From contig CABUSV010000005.1 in the NCBI GenBank assembly GCA_902494345.1, forward strand, positions 1 to 64,000: a stretch of DNA of 64,000 bases. The letters run 5' to 3'. Position numbers and translations under genes: made by a program. Origin of the DNA: an uncultured Collinsella sp. (GTDB lineage Bacteria > Actinomycetota > Coriobacteriia > Coriobacteriales > Coriobacteriaceae). The notes under the pieces are model-generated. The model saw only the letters and a program-made list of their open reading frames with translations. It did no database searches and had not been told where the DNA came from. Of the stretch, positions 8,813 through 17,714 are shown one piece after another (the stretch's first letter is position 1; every line of letters starts with the position of its first letter).

Positions 8813-9280
8813 CTACTCAGCGGTCTCCTCAGCAGGAGCCTCCTCGACAGCCTCGACCTTCTTGGGAGCAGCGGCCTTCTTGGGGGCCGGAGCAGCCTTC
8901 TTGGCCTTAGGCGTGCAAGGCTCGGTGACGAGCTCCATGATAACGATGGGAGCGTTGTCGCCCTTGCGGTTGCCGAGCTTCATGATGCGGGTATAACCGC
9001 CGTTGCGGTCCTGCCACATGCCCTGAGCAGCCTTGTCGAAGATCTCGGCAACGAGCTGCTTATCGCCGAGCTTGGCGATAGCCAGACGACGAGAGTGCAG
9101 GTCGCCCTTCTTGGCCCAGGTGATGATCGGATCGACGACCGAACGCAGCGCCTTAGCGCGGGTCTCGGTGGTCTTGATGCGGTCGTTCTCGAAGAGGGCC
9201 TTAGCAAGGCTCTTCTTCATGGCCTTGGTGTGGCTCGCATCGGTGCCGAGCTTCAGGCCCTTCTTAACGTTGTGACGCAT
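8813..9280 (-). CDS. rplQ: 50S ribosomal protein L17
   Basis: Large-subunit protein near the peptide exit tunnel. The 155-residue product begins MRHNVKKGLKLG and contains the conserved RRLAIAKLGD and GGYTRIMKLGNRKGDNAP. It carries an extra Ala/Lys/Glu-rich C-terminal tail of about 35 residues (KAAPAPKKAAAPKKVEAVEE) beyond the usual length, a low-complexity extension seen in other high-GC actinobacteria. It is the last gene of the operon, 30 bases after rpoA and followed by a strong terminator. Confidence 0.97.
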   Translation of the reverse strand: MRHNVKKGLKLGTDASHTKAMKKSLAKALFENDRIKTTETRAKALRSVVDPIITWAKKGDLHSRRLAIAKLGDKQLVAEIFDKAAQGMWQDRNGGYTRIMKLGNRKGDNAPIVIMELVTEPCTPKAKKAAPAPKKAAAPKKVEAVEEAPAEETAE

Positions 9281-9310
9281 GGTCTAGTTTCTCCTCAAAT
9301 ATGCGAAGCA

Positions 9311-10252
9311 TTAAGCCTTCAGGCTCAGGCCCATGGACTCAAGCTTGTCCTTCACTTCCTCGATCGACTTAACACCGAAGTTACGGATGTTGAGCAGATC
9401 ATTCTCCGAGAACTCAACGAGCTGACGGACCGAGTGAATGCTGGCGCGCTTAAGGCAGTTGTAGGAACGGACGGAAAGGTCCAGATCCTCGATCTGCTTG
9501 TCCAGCTCGGCGTTGTCGTTGGTGACCTCGGGAGCGAAGATCGAAGCCTCCTCCTCGACCTCGGGGGTCTCGGCAAGGTTCATAAAGGCGGCCATATGCT
9601 GGTTGATGATATTGGCAGCCTGGACCACGGCGTCGCGCGGGGCGATGGAACCGTTGGTCTCGATCTCGAGGACAAGGCGGTCGTAGTCGGTATGCTGGCC
9701 GACACGGCAAGCCTCAACGAGCTTGGCGCAACGGGACACCGGCGAGTACAGCGAGTCGACGTGGATCACACCGATGGGATCGTTGTCACGCTTGTTAGCC
9801 TCGCCAGAAACATAGCCGCGGCCATAGCCGATGCGCATGCTCATGGTGAGATGGCCACCCTCGGTGAGCGTAGCAATGTGCTGCTCGGGGTTGACCAGCT
9901 CAAACTCGGACGGAATAAAGAAGTCCGCACCGGTGACCTCGCAGGGGCCGTCAACCGAGATGGTTGCGGTCGCCTCGTCGGTCGTGCCGAGAGCCCTGAA
10001 GACAAGACCCTTGACATTCAGGACGATGTCGGTGACATCCTCGACCATGTTAGGGATGGTCATGAACTCGTGCTGCGCACCATCGATCTGAATAGCCTCG
10101 ACGGCGGCACCCTCGAGCGAGGACAGAAGAACGCGACGAAGGGAGTTACCCAGCGTATCGCCGTAACCACGCTCGAGCGGCTCGACGGAGACACGAGCAG
10201 ACGTCTCGTTGATCTCTTCGACCTGAACCTGAGGCCTAATGAATTCTGACAT
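9311..10252 (-). CDS. rpoA: DNA-directed RNA polymerase subunit alpha
   Basis: The 313-residue alpha subunit dimerises to start RNA polymerase assembly and contacts promoters and activators. The N-terminal domain includes LERGYGDTLGNSLRRVLLSS, GTTDEATATISVDGP and the conserved VSRCAKLVEACRVGQHTDYDRL. The C-terminal domain contains LDLSVRSYNCLKRASIHSV and LLNIRNFGVKSIEEVKDKL, the DNA-contacting helix-hairpin-helix. A short acidic linker connects them. It lies between rpsD and rplQ, the standard alpha-operon order. Confidence 0.98.
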   Translation of the reverse strand: MSEFIRPQVQVEEINETSARVSVEPLERGYGDTLGNSLRRVLLSSLEGAAVEAIQIDGAQHEFMTIPNMVEDVTDIVLNVKGLVFRALGTTDEATATISVDGPCEVTGADFFIPSEFELVNPEQHIATLTEGGHLTMSMRIGYGRGYVSGEANKRDNDPIGVIHVDSLYSPVSRCAKLVEACRVGQHTDYDRLVLEIETNGSIAPRDAVVQAANIINQHMAAFMNLAETPEVEEEASIFAPEVTNDNAELDKQIEDLDLSVRSYNCLKRASIHSVRQLVEFSENDLLNIRNFGVKSIEEVKDKLESMGLSLKA

Positions 10253-10284
10253 GTATTACCTCCAGCCTCAGCAGCCCGGATGGA

Positions 10285-10881
10285 CTACTTAGAGTAGAGC
10301 TCGACGATGAGCTGCTCGTTGATATCACCGCTGATCTGCTCACGCGTCGGCAGAGCGAGCACGTTACCAGACAGCTTCTCGATATCGACCTCGAGCCAGC
10401 CAGGGACCTCAAAGCGCTCGGAGGAAATCAGGGCCTCCTTGATGGGGAGGAGGTCACGGAACTTCTCGCCGACAGCGACGACGTCGCCGGCCTTGACGCG
10501 GTAGGACGGGATGTCCACGCGCTTGCCGTTCACGGTGAAGTGACCGTGACGGACGGACTGACGAGCCTCTTTGCGGGTGCGGGCGAAGCCAAGACGGAAG
10601 ACGACGTTGTCGAGGCGAGACTCAAGGATGATCATGAGGTTCTCACCGGTGACGCCGTTCATCTTGCGGGCCTTGTTGAAGTAGCCGTGGAACTGCTTCT
10701 CCAGAACGCCATAGATGAACTTGACCTTCTGCTTCTCGCGCAGCTGCATGCCGTACTCAGATTCCTTGCGACGGCGCTTGGGCTGACGGATAGATTCCTT
10801 CTTGCTGCTGTAACCGAGCTCAGCGGGATCGATCCCGAGCTGACGGCAGCGCTTAAGAACAGGAGTCCTGTCGATTGCCAT
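10285..10881 (-). CDS. rpsD: 30S ribosomal protein S4
   Basis: Primary 16S rRNA-binding protein that starts assembly of the small subunit body; it often represses the alpha operon, although no leader structure was tested here. The 198-residue product has KRRRKESEYGMQLREKQKVKF, FRLGFARTRKEARQSVRHGHF and the S4 RNA-binding domain with VNGKRVDIPSYRVKAGD. The N-terminus lacks the Cys-rich zinc motif of some S4 proteins. It lies between rpsK (19 bases) and rpoA (32 bases). Confidence 0.97.
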   Translation of the reverse strand: MAIDRTPVLKRCRQLGIDPAELGYSSKKESIRQPKRRRKESEYGMQLREKQKVKFIYGVLEKQFHGYFNKARKMNGVTGENLMIILESRLDNVVFRLGFARTRKEARQSVRHGHFTVNGKRVDIPSYRVKAGDVVAVGEKFRDLLPIKEALISSERFEVPGWLEVDIEKLSGNVLALPTREQISGDINEQLIVELYSK

Positions 10882-10900
10882 ATTGATACGATCCTTTCAG

Positions 10901-11305
10901 TTACACGCGGCGACGCTTCTTGGGGCGGCAGCCGTTGTGCGGAATGGGGGTCTTGTCCTGGATGCTCGAGACCTCGAGGCCAGCAGCCTGGAGGGAGCGG
11001 ATGGCGGTCTCACGACCGGAGCCGGGGCCCTTGACGAAGACGGAAACCTTCTTCATACCGTGCTCCATGGCCTGCTTGGCAGCAGCCTCGGCAGCCATCT
11101 GGGCAGCGAACGGCGTGGACTTACGGGAGCCCTTGAAGCCCACCTGGCCAGCCGACTTCCAGGAAATGACGTTGCCCTGGGGATCGGTGATCGAAACGAT
11201 CGTGTTGTTGAACGTAGAACGAATGTGAGCCTGGCCCACGGAAATGTTCTTACGGTCCGCGCGCTTCAGACGGGCAGCGCGAACGTTCTTCTTAGCAGTA
11301 GCCAT
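10901..11305 (-). CDS. rpsK: 30S ribosomal protein S11
   Basis: Platform protein of the small subunit that contacts mRNA near the E site. The 134-residue product contains NISVGQAHIRSTFNNTIVSI, GFKGSRKSTPFAAQMAAEAA and the C-terminal PIPHNGCRPKKRRRV, all diagnostic. It follows rpsM by 14 bases and precedes rpsD by 19 bases in one transcription unit. Confidence 0.98.
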   Translation of the reverse strand: MATAKKNVRAARLKRADRKNISVGQAHIRSTFNNTIVSITDPQGNVISWKSAGQVGFKGSRKSTPFAAQMAAEAAAKQAMEHGMKKVSVFVKGPGSGRETAIRSLQAAGLEVSSIQDKTPIPHNGCRPKKRRRV

Positions 11306-11319
11306 CTATCTAGCGCTCC

Positions 11320-11694
11320 TTATTTCTTCTTCTTAGCACCGATCTGACGCTTCGGGCCCTTGCGGGTACGAGCGTTAGTGTGGGTGCGCTGGCCGCGGAC
11401 CGGGAGGCCCTTGCGGTGACGAAGGCCGCGGTTGCAGCCGATGTCCATAAGGCGCTTGACGTTCTGGTTGCGCTCACGGCGGAGGTCGCCCTCAACCATG
11501 ATCTGGTTCTTATCGATATAATCGCGGATGGCGTTAACCTCATCCTCGGTGAGGTCCTTAACGCGCGTATCCACGTTAACGTTGCACTCGACGCAAATCT
11601 TCGTCGCAGTGGTGCGGCCGATGCCGTAAATGTAGGTCAGACCGATCTCAACGCGCTTCTCACGCGGGAGGTCGACACCATTAATACGGGCCAA
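11320..11694 (-). CDS. rpsM: 30S ribosomal protein S13
   Basis: Head protein of the small subunit that makes intersubunit bridges and touches P-site tRNA. The 124-residue product begins MARINGVDLPREKRVEIGLTY and has YGIGRTTATKIC and the basic C-terminal RHRKGLPVRGQRTHTNARTR. It lies 14 bases after rpmJ and 14 before rpsK. Confidence 0.98.
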   Translation of the reverse strand: MARINGVDLPREKRVEIGLTYIYGIGRTTATKICVECNVNVDTRVKDLTEDEVNAIRDYIDKNQIMVEGDLRRERNQNVKRLMDIGCNRGLRHRKGLPVRGQRTHTNARTRKGPKRQIGAKKKK

Positions 11695-11708
11695 CGTAGT
11701 CTCCTCTC

Positions 11709-11822
11709 TTAACCCTGACGCTGCTTATGACGGGGGTTCTCGCAAATGACGAGGACCTTGCCATGGCGCCTAATGATTTTGCACTTATCGCACATCTTCT
11801 TGACCGAAGGACGTACCTTCAT
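11709..11822 (-). CDS. rpmJ: 50S ribosomal protein L36
   Basis: A 37-residue zinc-ribbon ribosomal protein. Translation of the minus strand gives MKVRPSVKKMCDKCKIIRR followed by HGKVLVICENPRHKQRQG. The CxxC...C...H ligands show the zinc-binding (C+) form. The size and its position between infA and rpsM are typical. The start is ATG at 11822 with GAAAGGAAGA upstream. Confidence 0.96.
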   Translation of the reverse strand: MKVRPSVKKMCDKCKIIRRHGKVLVICENPRHKQRQG

Positions 11823-11972
11823 CGTTCTTCCTTTCGGTAGCGCTCAAACTACTTCCCTACTATCTACTCGCCCAGCCGCAGGCGTTTAAAACTATGGCTG
11901 GTCTTCACACACAATCCGACCGTAGGTTGAGCTAAGCCTGCAGTCGGAAATGGAGTGCGTGTATGCGTGCCG

Positions 11973-12197
11973 CTATTTATAGCGATAGGTGATGCGGCCG
12001 CGGGTCAGGTCGTACGGGGAAAGCTCCACGACAACCCTGTCACCGGGGAGAATACGGATGTAATTCATTCGGATCTTGCCAGAAATGTTGCACAGAACCG
12101 AATGACCGTTCTCGAGCTCGACCTTAAACATGGCGTTGGGCAACGGTTCCTTTACCGTACCCTCGAGCTCAATTGCGTCTTCCTTCTTCACAAGCAA
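11973..12197 (-). CDS. infA: Translation initiation factor IF-1
   Basis: Small OB-fold factor that occupies the ribosomal A site during initiation. The product of about 72-74 residues contains AIELEGTVKEPLPNAMFKVE, ENGHSVLCNISGKIRMNYI and LSPYDLTRGRITYRYK, which are diagnostic. The start is uncertain. The annotated start is TTG at 12197; GTG at 12191 gives a 72-residue protein of more usual length; an ATG at 12201 is out of frame. The Shine-Dalgarno (AGAAAG) is weak. It lies 98 bases after map and 150 before rpmJ, so the 11823-11972 spacer could hold an internal promoter. Confidence 0.95.
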   Translation of the reverse strand: MLVKKEDAIELEGTVKEPLPNAMFKVELENGHSVLCNISGKIRMNYIRILPGDRVVVELSPYDLTRGRITYRYK

Positions 12198-12295
12198 TCA
12201 TCTTTCTCTAGAAAACGACAGCGATTGAGTATTCTACAACACGTATGCACGCATCGTAATAACTTCGTAATGGCTCCACAACTAAGTGGAACTTG

Positions 12296-13084
12296 TTACA
12301 TTTCTCCGCCTTGGAGGGAGCACCAAGCACCTTGGGCATCCGTGGTGAGAATCACCGGACCATCATTGGTAATGGCGACGGTATTCTCGTAGTGCGCGGC
12401 GGGCAGGTGATCGTTGGTCGTAACAATCCAACCGTCGGAGCCCGTGCTCACATGGTTGGAACCCATCGTAACCATCGGCTCGATGGCAATGACCATGCCG
12501 GCCTGGAGGCGAACGCCCCTCCCCTTCTTTCCATAGTTAGGAACGTTGGGGTCCTCGTGCATCACGCGGCCAATGCCATGGCCTACATAATCACGAAGCA
12601 CACCGTAACCGTGAGACTCGGCGAGGGACTGAACGGCATAACCGACGTCCCCGATATGGTTACCGGGAACAGCCTGCTCGATGGCAGCCTTAAGGCAATC
12701 GCGCGTGACCTCGCACAAAGCCTTGGCTTCGGGCGTGGGGGTGCCGACGAAAAACGTCCAAGCGTTATCGCCGACCCAACCGTCGACAACGGCTCCCGTA
12801 TCGATGGAGATGATATCGCCATCGCGCAGGATCATGTCGGGGTTGGGAATACCGTGGACCACGGCATCGTTGATCGATGCGCAAATGGTCCCCGGGAACC
12901 CGCCGTAACCCTTAAAGGCCGGGGTGCCGCCATGCATGCGGATAATCTGCTCCGCGAGCTGATCGAGCTCAAAGGTGGAAACGCCGGGGCGCACCATGGC
13001 TCCAACGTGGCGGAGCGCCATCTTAGATAGCGCTCCTGCCTTCTTCATCTGCTCGATTTGCGTTGCAGACTTAATCTTGATCAT
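12296..13084 (-). CDS. map: Methionine aminopeptidase, type I
   Basis: Removes the N-terminal Met from nascent proteins using two divalent metals. The 262-residue product shows the ligand set of type Ia enzymes: Asp in ISIDTGAVVDGW, Asp in GDNAWTF, His in YVGHGIGRVMHEDP, Glu in VIAIEPMV and Glu in HYENTVAIT. It lacks the N-terminal zinc-finger extension. Its start overlaps the adk stop by 4 bases, showing translational coupling in the secY-adk-map-infA segment. Confidence 0.96.
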   Translation of the reverse strand: MIKIKSATQIEQMKKAGALSKMALRHVGAMVRPGVSTFELDQLAEQIIRMHGGTPAFKGYGGFPGTICASINDAVVHGIPNPDMILRDGDIISIDTGAVVDGWVGDNAWTFFVGTPTPEAKALCEVTRDCLKAAIEQAVPGNHIGDVGYAVQSLAESHGYGVLRDYVGHGIGRVMHEDPNVPNYGKKGRGVRLQAGMVIAIEPMVTMGSNHVSTGSDGWIVTTNDHLPAAHYENTVAITNDGPVILTTDAQGAWCSLQGGEM

Positions 13085-13707
13085 AGACCGAGAGCCTCTT
13101 TGACATCCCCGTACACGGTCTCGCGAGCCTGGTCACCGTTGACCGACTTGAGCAGACCCTGGCCACGATAGTAGTCGACGAGCGGGCTCGTGGACTTCTC
13201 GTAGACGTCGAGACGGTTCTTGATGGTCTCGGGCTTGTCGTCGTCGCGCTGATACATCTCGCCGCCACACTTGGGGCAGGTAGCATCGGCAGCGGTGCCG
13301 GTGTAACCGCATGCGCGGCAGGTGCGACGCGAAGACAGACGATCGATAATGACCTCGGGGGCCACATCGACCAGAAGGGCGCAGTCGATCTCGCGACCCA
13401 TGGCGGAGAGCTCGGAATCGAGCGTCACAGCCTGGGCGGTGTTGCGCGGGAAGCCGTCGAGGATGAAGCCCTGCTGGGCGTCATCGGCGGCAAGGCGCTC
13501 CTTGACAAGGTCGATCACGAGCTGGTCGGGAACGAGCTCGCCAGCGTCCATGTACTTCTTAGCCTGAATACCAAGCTCGGTGCCACCCTTGACGGCAGCA
13601 CGCAGCAGGTCGCCCGTGGAAATATGGGCGACGCCAAACTCGGCGACGAGCTCCTGTGCGACGGTGCCCTTACCGGCACCCGGAGCTCCGAGCAATACGA
13701 GGTTCAT
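13081..13707 (-). CDS. adk: Adenylate kinase
   Basis: Interconverts ATP + AMP and 2 ADP. The 208-residue product has the P-loop GAPGAGKGT at about residues 7-15 and FILDGFPRNTAQA. Its long LID has four cysteines (CRACGYTG...CPKCGG), so it is the zinc-LID type found in Gram-positive bacteria. The ATG at 13707 was chosen because AGGAGG lies 7 bases upstream; a TTG two codons earlier is less likely. It lies between secY (18 bases) and map (4-base overlap). Confidence 0.96.
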   Translation of the reverse strand: MNLVLLGAPGAGKGTVAQELVAEFGVAHISTGDLLRAAVKGGTELGIQAKKYMDAGELVPDQLVIDLVKERLAADDAQQGFILDGFPRNTAQAVTLDSELSAMGREIDCALLVDVAPEVIIDRLSSRRTCRACGYTGTAADATCPKCGGEMYQRDDDKPETIKNRLDVYEKSTSPLVDYYRGQGLLKSVNGDQARETVYGDVKEALGL

Positions 13708-13725
13708 GAGCAATCCTCCTCTAGC

Positions 13726-15012
13726 CTATTTAAAGAATCCATCGTAATCATACATCTTGATCTGGCCTTCGAGCTTATCGACCGTGTCGAGCACGACGCC
13801 GACCATGATGAGGATGGACGTGCCGCCAAATGCCTGGATCAGATGGTTACCCGTGAAGGAAAAGATGATCGAAGGCACGATGGCGATGAGCGCCAAAAAG
13901 ACAGCGCTGGGAAGCGTAATCTTGTTGAGCGCGTTCTTGATGTAGGCCGCGGTAGCCCTACCCGGACGGACGCCCGGAATAAAGCCGCCCTGCTTCTTAA
14001 GGTTGTCGGCCGTGTCATCGGGGTTGAACACCATGGAGGTGTAGAAGTACGCGAAGAACACGATGAGGACAACGTTAAGCACCCAGTTGAGCCAACCGGT
14101 CGAAAGCGCAGAAGCGACTGCCTGAATCCAGCCGATGCCGGGGAAGAACACGGCAATCTGAGCCGGGAAGTACAGCAGCGCCGAAGCGAAGATGATCGGC
14201 ACAACACCCGCGGTGTTGACCTTGATGGGCAGGTAGGTGGTCTGGCCACCCATCATGCGACGGCCCACGACGCGCTTAGCGTAGGAGACCGGAATGCGGC
14301 GCTGGCCGCGCTCAAGGAAAACAATCAGCGGGATAACCAGCAGGATGATGGCGCAGATGATCACCATGGTGATGATGCCGCCGGCATTGCCCTCGGTGCT
14401 GGAGAAGATAGCCTGCGGCAGACCGGCCATGATGTTCGCGAAGATGATCAGCGACATGCCATTGCCGATACCGCGCTGGGTGATGAGCTCACCAATCCAC
14501 ATGATCAGCATGGCGCCCGCAGTGAGCGTACCAACGATCATGAGGTCGAAGATGATCTCGGGAGCGCCGGCGCCATTAAAGCTGATGCCGAAGCTCTTAA
14601 AGAGGAAGAGGTAACCCACGGAGTTGAGGATTGCCAGAGCCAGGGTGAGGTAACGCGAATACTGCGTAATCTTGGTCTGACCGACCTCGCCCTCGCGGGC
14701 AAGCTCATGCAGGGAAGGCACGACGGCCTGGAGCATCTGGAGGATGATCGAGCTGGTGATGTAAGGCATGATGCCAAGCGAAAACACCGACACATAGCTC
14801 AAAGCGCCGCCAGAGAAAAGATTCAGGAGGGCCATAGCACCTGCGGCGACCGAATTGTTATCGGTCGAGAAAAGGCCCAGCATCCCCTGGAAGGGAATGC
14901 CGGGCACAGGAACGTGCGCACCAATGCGGTACACGACGAGCATAGCTATGGTAAAAAGAATCTTTTCGCGCAATTCTTTGATGCGGAAAGCATTCTTAAG
15001 ACCATTTAGCAC
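13726..15012 (-). CDS. secY: Protein translocase subunit SecY
   Basis: Central channel of the Sec translocon in the cytoplasmic membrane. The 428-residue product has about ten hydrophobic segments. It starts LKNAFRIKELREKILFTIAM and includes ALLNLFSGGALSYVSVFSLG, GIGNGMSLIIFANIMAGLP, the cytoplasmic loop QRRIPVSYAKRVVGRR and the C-terminal SILIMVGVVLDTVDKLEGQI, all standard. Its start overlaps the rplO stop by 7 bases. Its place between rplO and adk is the usual one for this operon. Confidence 0.97.
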   Translation of the reverse strand: MLNGLKNAFRIKELREKILFTIAMLVVYRIGAHVPVPGIPFQGMLGLFSTDNNSVAAGAMALLNLFSGGALSYVSVFSLGIMPYITSSIILQMLQAVVPSLHELAREGEVGQTKITQYSRYLTLALAILNSVGYLFLFKSFGISFNGAGAPEIIFDLMIVGTLTAGAMLIMWIGELITQRGIGNGMSLIIFANIMAGLPQAIFSSTEGNAGGIITMVIICAIILLVIPLIVFLERGQRRIPVSYAKRVVGRRMMGGQTTYLPIKVNTAGVVPIIFASALLYFPAQIAVFFPGIGWIQAVASALSTGWLNWVLNVVLIVFFAYFYTSMVFNPDDTADNLKKQGGFIPGVRPGRATAAYIKNALNKITLPSAVFLALIAIVPSIIFSFTGNHLIQAFGGTSILIMVGVVLDTVDKLEGQIKMYDYDGFFK

Positions 15013-15455
15013 GGCAGCTCGACCTTTCCGCCGGCGGCCTCGATCTTGGCCTGCGCAGAAGCGCTGACCTTGTCGACCTTGACCGTGAACTTCTTGGTGA
15101 GCTCACCATTGCCGAGCACCTTGACGGGCTCGAACTCGCTCTTGGTGATGCGAGCGGCCTTAAGAGCGGCACCGTCGATCACAGCGCCGTCCTCGAACTT
15201 GCGCTCGAGACGCTCAACGTTAACAGCGGTGTACTCGATACGACGGGGGTTGCGGAAGCCCGGAAGCTTGGGCAGGCGCATAGCCAGCGGAGTCTGGCCA
15301 CCCTCGAAGCCGGCACCCTTGGTGCCGCCAGAGCGGGAACCCTGGCCCTTCTGACCGCGGCCAGAAGTGGTGCCGTGACCCGAAGAATTGCCACGGCCGA
15401 CGCGCTTGCGGTTCTTGGTGGAACCGGGCGCGGGAGTAAGATCGTGAAGCTGCAT
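15006..15455 (-). CDS. rplO: 50S ribosomal protein L15
   Basis: Late-assembly large-subunit protein. The 149-residue product begins MQLHDLTPAPGSTKNRKRVG and has the Gly/Arg-rich RGNSSGHGTTSGRGQKGQGS core with RSGGTKGAGFEGGQTPLAMR after it. It overlaps secY by 7 bases and follows rpmD by 3 bases. Confidence 0.97.
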   Translation of the reverse strand: MQLHDLTPAPGSTKNRKRVGRGNSSGHGTTSGRGQKGQGSRSGGTKGAGFEGGQTPLAMRLPKLPGFRNPRRIEYTAVNVERLERKFEDGAVIDGAALKAARITKSEFEPVKVLGNGELTKKFTVKVDKVSASAQAKIEAAGGKVELPC

Positions 15456-15458
15456 TTG

Positions 15459-15641
15459 CTACTCCTCTACAATCTCGACAAGGTGCTTGACCTTGAAGAT
15501 CATGCCGCGGACGGACTCGTTGTCAGCAATCTCGCGAACCTCGCGGATCCTGTGGAGACCGAGGGCACGGACAGTACGGACCTGGTCCTGCTTGCAACCG
15601 TTGGTGCTGCGGACCTGCTTGATCTTGATGGTGTCAGCCAT
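15459..15641 (-). CDS. rpmD: 50S ribosomal protein L30
   Basis: A 60-residue large-subunit protein with IKIKQVRSTNGCKQDQVRTV and the conserved LGLHRIREVREIADNESVRG. It lies 2 bases after rpsE and 3 before rplO, in the usual spc order. Confidence 0.96.
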   Translation of the reverse strand: MADTIKIKQVRSTNGCKQDQVRTVRALGLHRIREVREIADNESVRGMIFKVKHLVEIVEE

Positions 15642-15643
15642 GC

Positions 15644-16168
15644 TTAGTTCTCCTTACCGACGAACATCTCGGAGACCGTCAGGCCACGGCGAGCCGCGAC
15701 GTCCTCAGGGCTGGAGAGCTCCTTGAGGCCCTCGACGGCAGCCTTGATGATGTTGAGGCCGTTGTCGGTACCGAGGGACTTGGACAGGACGTTCTTGATG
15801 CCAGCAAGCTCGAAGAGGGGACGCACAGCGCCGCCGGCGATAACACCGGTACCCTCGACAGCGGGCTTGATGATGATGCGGCCGGCACCAAAGTGACCGA
15901 GAACCTCGTGCGGAATGGTGCCCTGATCGGTCACCGGCACGTGGAACATGTTCTTCTTGGCATCGAGAGACGCCTTGGAGATGGCCATGGGCACCTCAGC
16001 GGACTTGCCCATGCCAACGCCGACGTTGCCCTTGCCGTCGCCAACGACGACGAGAGCGACGAGGCTCATGCGACGACCACCCTTGACGGTCTTCGACACG
16101 CGGTTGATGTAAACGACGCGCTCCTCGAACTCGGAGGCCTCGCGCTGCTGCTTCTGATTACGAGCCAT
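15644..16168 (-). CDS. rpsE: 30S ribosomal protein S5
   Basis: Small-subunit protein affecting translational fidelity and mRNA unwinding. The 174-residue product has EFEERVVYINRVSKTVKGGR, SLVALVVVGDGKGNVGVGMG and the second-domain IIKPAVEGTGVIAGGAVRPL, all diagnostic of S5. It lies between rplR (14 bases) and rpmD (2 bases). Confidence 0.98.
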   Translation of the reverse strand: MARNQKQQREASEFEERVVYINRVSKTVKGGRRMSLVALVVVGDGKGNVGVGMGKSAEVPMAISKASLDAKKNMFHVPVTDQGTIPHEVLGHFGAGRIIIKPAVEGTGVIAGGAVRPLFELAGIKNVLSKSLGTDNGLNIIKAAVEGLKELSSPEDVAARRGLTVSEMFVGKEN

Positions 16169-16182
16169 GTGCTACATACCTC

Positions 16183-16551
16183 CTAGAACTCGAGACCGGC
16201 GGCACGAGCACCGTCGGCGAGGGCCTTGACGCGGCCATGGTAGATACGGCCACCGCGATCGAAGGCGACCTTGGTGATGCCGGCCTCGATGGCGCGCTTG
16301 CCAACGAGCTGACCGACCTTCTCCGCAGCCTCCTTGTTCGAGGTGTGGGTGCCCTTGAACTCGGCCTCGAGGGTCGAGGCAGAGACGAGCGTCAGGCTGG
16401 AGCCCTTGCTGTCGTCGATGATCTGGGCATAGATGTTGGCGTTAGTACGGGTCACGCGAAGACGCGGACGCTCGGAAGTACCCGAGACCTTGCCGCGAAC
16501 ACGACGCTGACGACGCTTGAGGCCTTCCAGCTTCGCCTTATGCTTGTTCAT
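16183..16551 (-). CDS. rplR: 50S ribosomal protein L18
   Basis: 5S rRNA-binding protein of the central protuberance. The 122-residue product has RRQRRVRGKVSGTSERPRLR, NANIYAQIIDDSKGSSL and the C-terminal VAFDRGGRIYHGRVKALADG motif. It lies 75 bases after rplF and 14 before rpsE. The rplF-rplR spacer contains a short CAGCACC/GGGTGCTG hairpin at about 16579-16599. Confidence 0.97.
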   Translation of the reverse strand: MNKHKAKLEGLKRRQRRVRGKVSGTSERPRLRVTRTNANIYAQIIDDSKGSSLTLVSASTLEAEFKGTHTSNKEAAEKVGQLVGKRAIEAGITKVAFDRGGRIYHGRVKALADGARAAGLEF

Positions 16552-16626
16552 ACGTAAACTCCTAAAAAGGTTGATCTTGCCAGCACCTGACGGGGTGCTG
16601 GTCTTATGCGAGTGAGTCGGTTACGA

Positions 16627-17163
16627 CTACTTGGCGGCCTTACCCAGCTTGCGGCGGATGTGCTCGCCAACGTAGTGGATACCCTTGCCCTTGTAAGGCT
16701 CGGGAGGACGATGGCCGCGGATCTCAGCGGCGATCTGACCGACCTGCTGCTTGTTGATACCCTTGACGTTCACGTGGGTGTTGTCGGGAACCTCGAAGGT
16801 GATGCCCTCGGGAGCCTCGACGATCACGGGGTGCGAGAAGCCCAGGGAGAACTCGAGGTTCTTGCCCTTCTGCTGCACGCGGTAACCGACGCCGGCGAGC
16901 TCGAGCTTCTTCTCGAAGCCCTCGGAAACGCCAACAACCATGTTGTGGATGAGAGCGCGGGTGAGGCCGTGGCGGGCACGGGTCTCACGCTCGTCGTCGG
17001 GACGGGAAACGGTGAGGACGTTGTCCTCGACGTTGATAGCGAGCTTCTCAAAGACATCGAGCTCGAGCTGGCCCTTGGGGCCCTTGACGACAACGTTGTT
17101 GCCGTTGACTGCCACTTCGACTCCGGCGGGAATCTGGACAGGCTTATTACCGATACGAGACAC
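16627..17163 (-). CDS. rplF: 50S ribosomal protein L6
   Basis: Large-subunit protein near the factor-binding site. The 178-residue product begins MSRIGNKPVQIPAGVEVAV and has VVKGPKGQLELDV, the conserved GVGYRVQQKGKNLEFSLGFS, and the C-terminal IRGHRPPEPYKGKGIHYVGE. A good AAGGAGAT site precedes the ATG. It lies 33 bases after rpsH. Confidence 0.98.
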   Translation of the reverse strand: MSRIGNKPVQIPAGVEVAVNGNNVVVKGPKGQLELDVFEKLAINVEDNVLTVSRPDDERETRARHGLTRALIHNMVVGVSEGFEKKLELAGVGYRVQQKGKNLEFSLGFSHPVIVEAPEGITFEVPDNTHVNVKGINKQQVGQIAAEIRGHRPPEPYKGKGIHYVGEHIRRKLGKAAK

Positions 17164-17196
17164 GGTGATCTCCTTTCCTTCTACCTACCGAGCGAA

Positions 17197-17595
17197 TTAC
17201 CAGACGTAAGCGATGATCTCGCCGCCGACGTTGTGCTTGCGAGCATCGCGGTCGGTCATGACGCCATGGCTGGTGGAAATAATGGCGGTACCAAGGCCAC
17301 CGCGGACGCGGGGCATGTCGGCAACGCCGGTGTACTTACGCAGGCCCGGCTTGGAAATGCGGCGGATGCCGTTGATGACCTTAGCCTTCTTGGGACCATA
17401 CTTAAGCGTGATGTGCAGAGTCTTCTGGGGAACGGTGTCCTCGACATCGTAGCCCTCGATGTAGCCCTCCTCGTGCAGAACACGAGCGATCTCGACGAGC
17501 TTCTTGCTGCTCGGCATGGAGACCGTGGCCTTGTTCACAGAGTTAGCGTTACGGATGCGCGTAAGCATATCTGCGATCGGGTCTGTAAGGTTCAT
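17197..17595 (-). CDS. rpsH: 30S ribosomal protein S8
   Basis: 16S rRNA-binding protein; in E. coli it represses the spc operon by binding near rplE, but that leader was not identified here. The 132-residue product begins MNLTDPIADMLTRIRNANSV and ends with GLGTAIISTSHGVMTDRDAR and GGEIIAYVW. It follows rpsN after a 119-base spacer (17596-17714), unusually long for this operon, in which no gene was seen. Confidence 0.97.
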   Translation of the reverse strand: MNLTDPIADMLTRIRNANSVNKATVSMPSSKKLVEIARVLHEEGYIEGYDVEDTVPQKTLHITLKYGPKKAKVINGIRRISKPGLRKYTGVADMPRVRGGLGTAIISTSHGVMTDRDARKHNVGGEIIAYVW

Positions 17596-17714
17596 ACAGA
17601 TTCTCCTTCGTTCTTGATGAACACGTGCTCTTGGTTCTTCGCCGCCCTTAACGGCAAAGCCTTTTTAGCGCGTTTTCCCTGTTCCAAACTGATGCTTGAA
17701 ACGCTGGTAGTGAC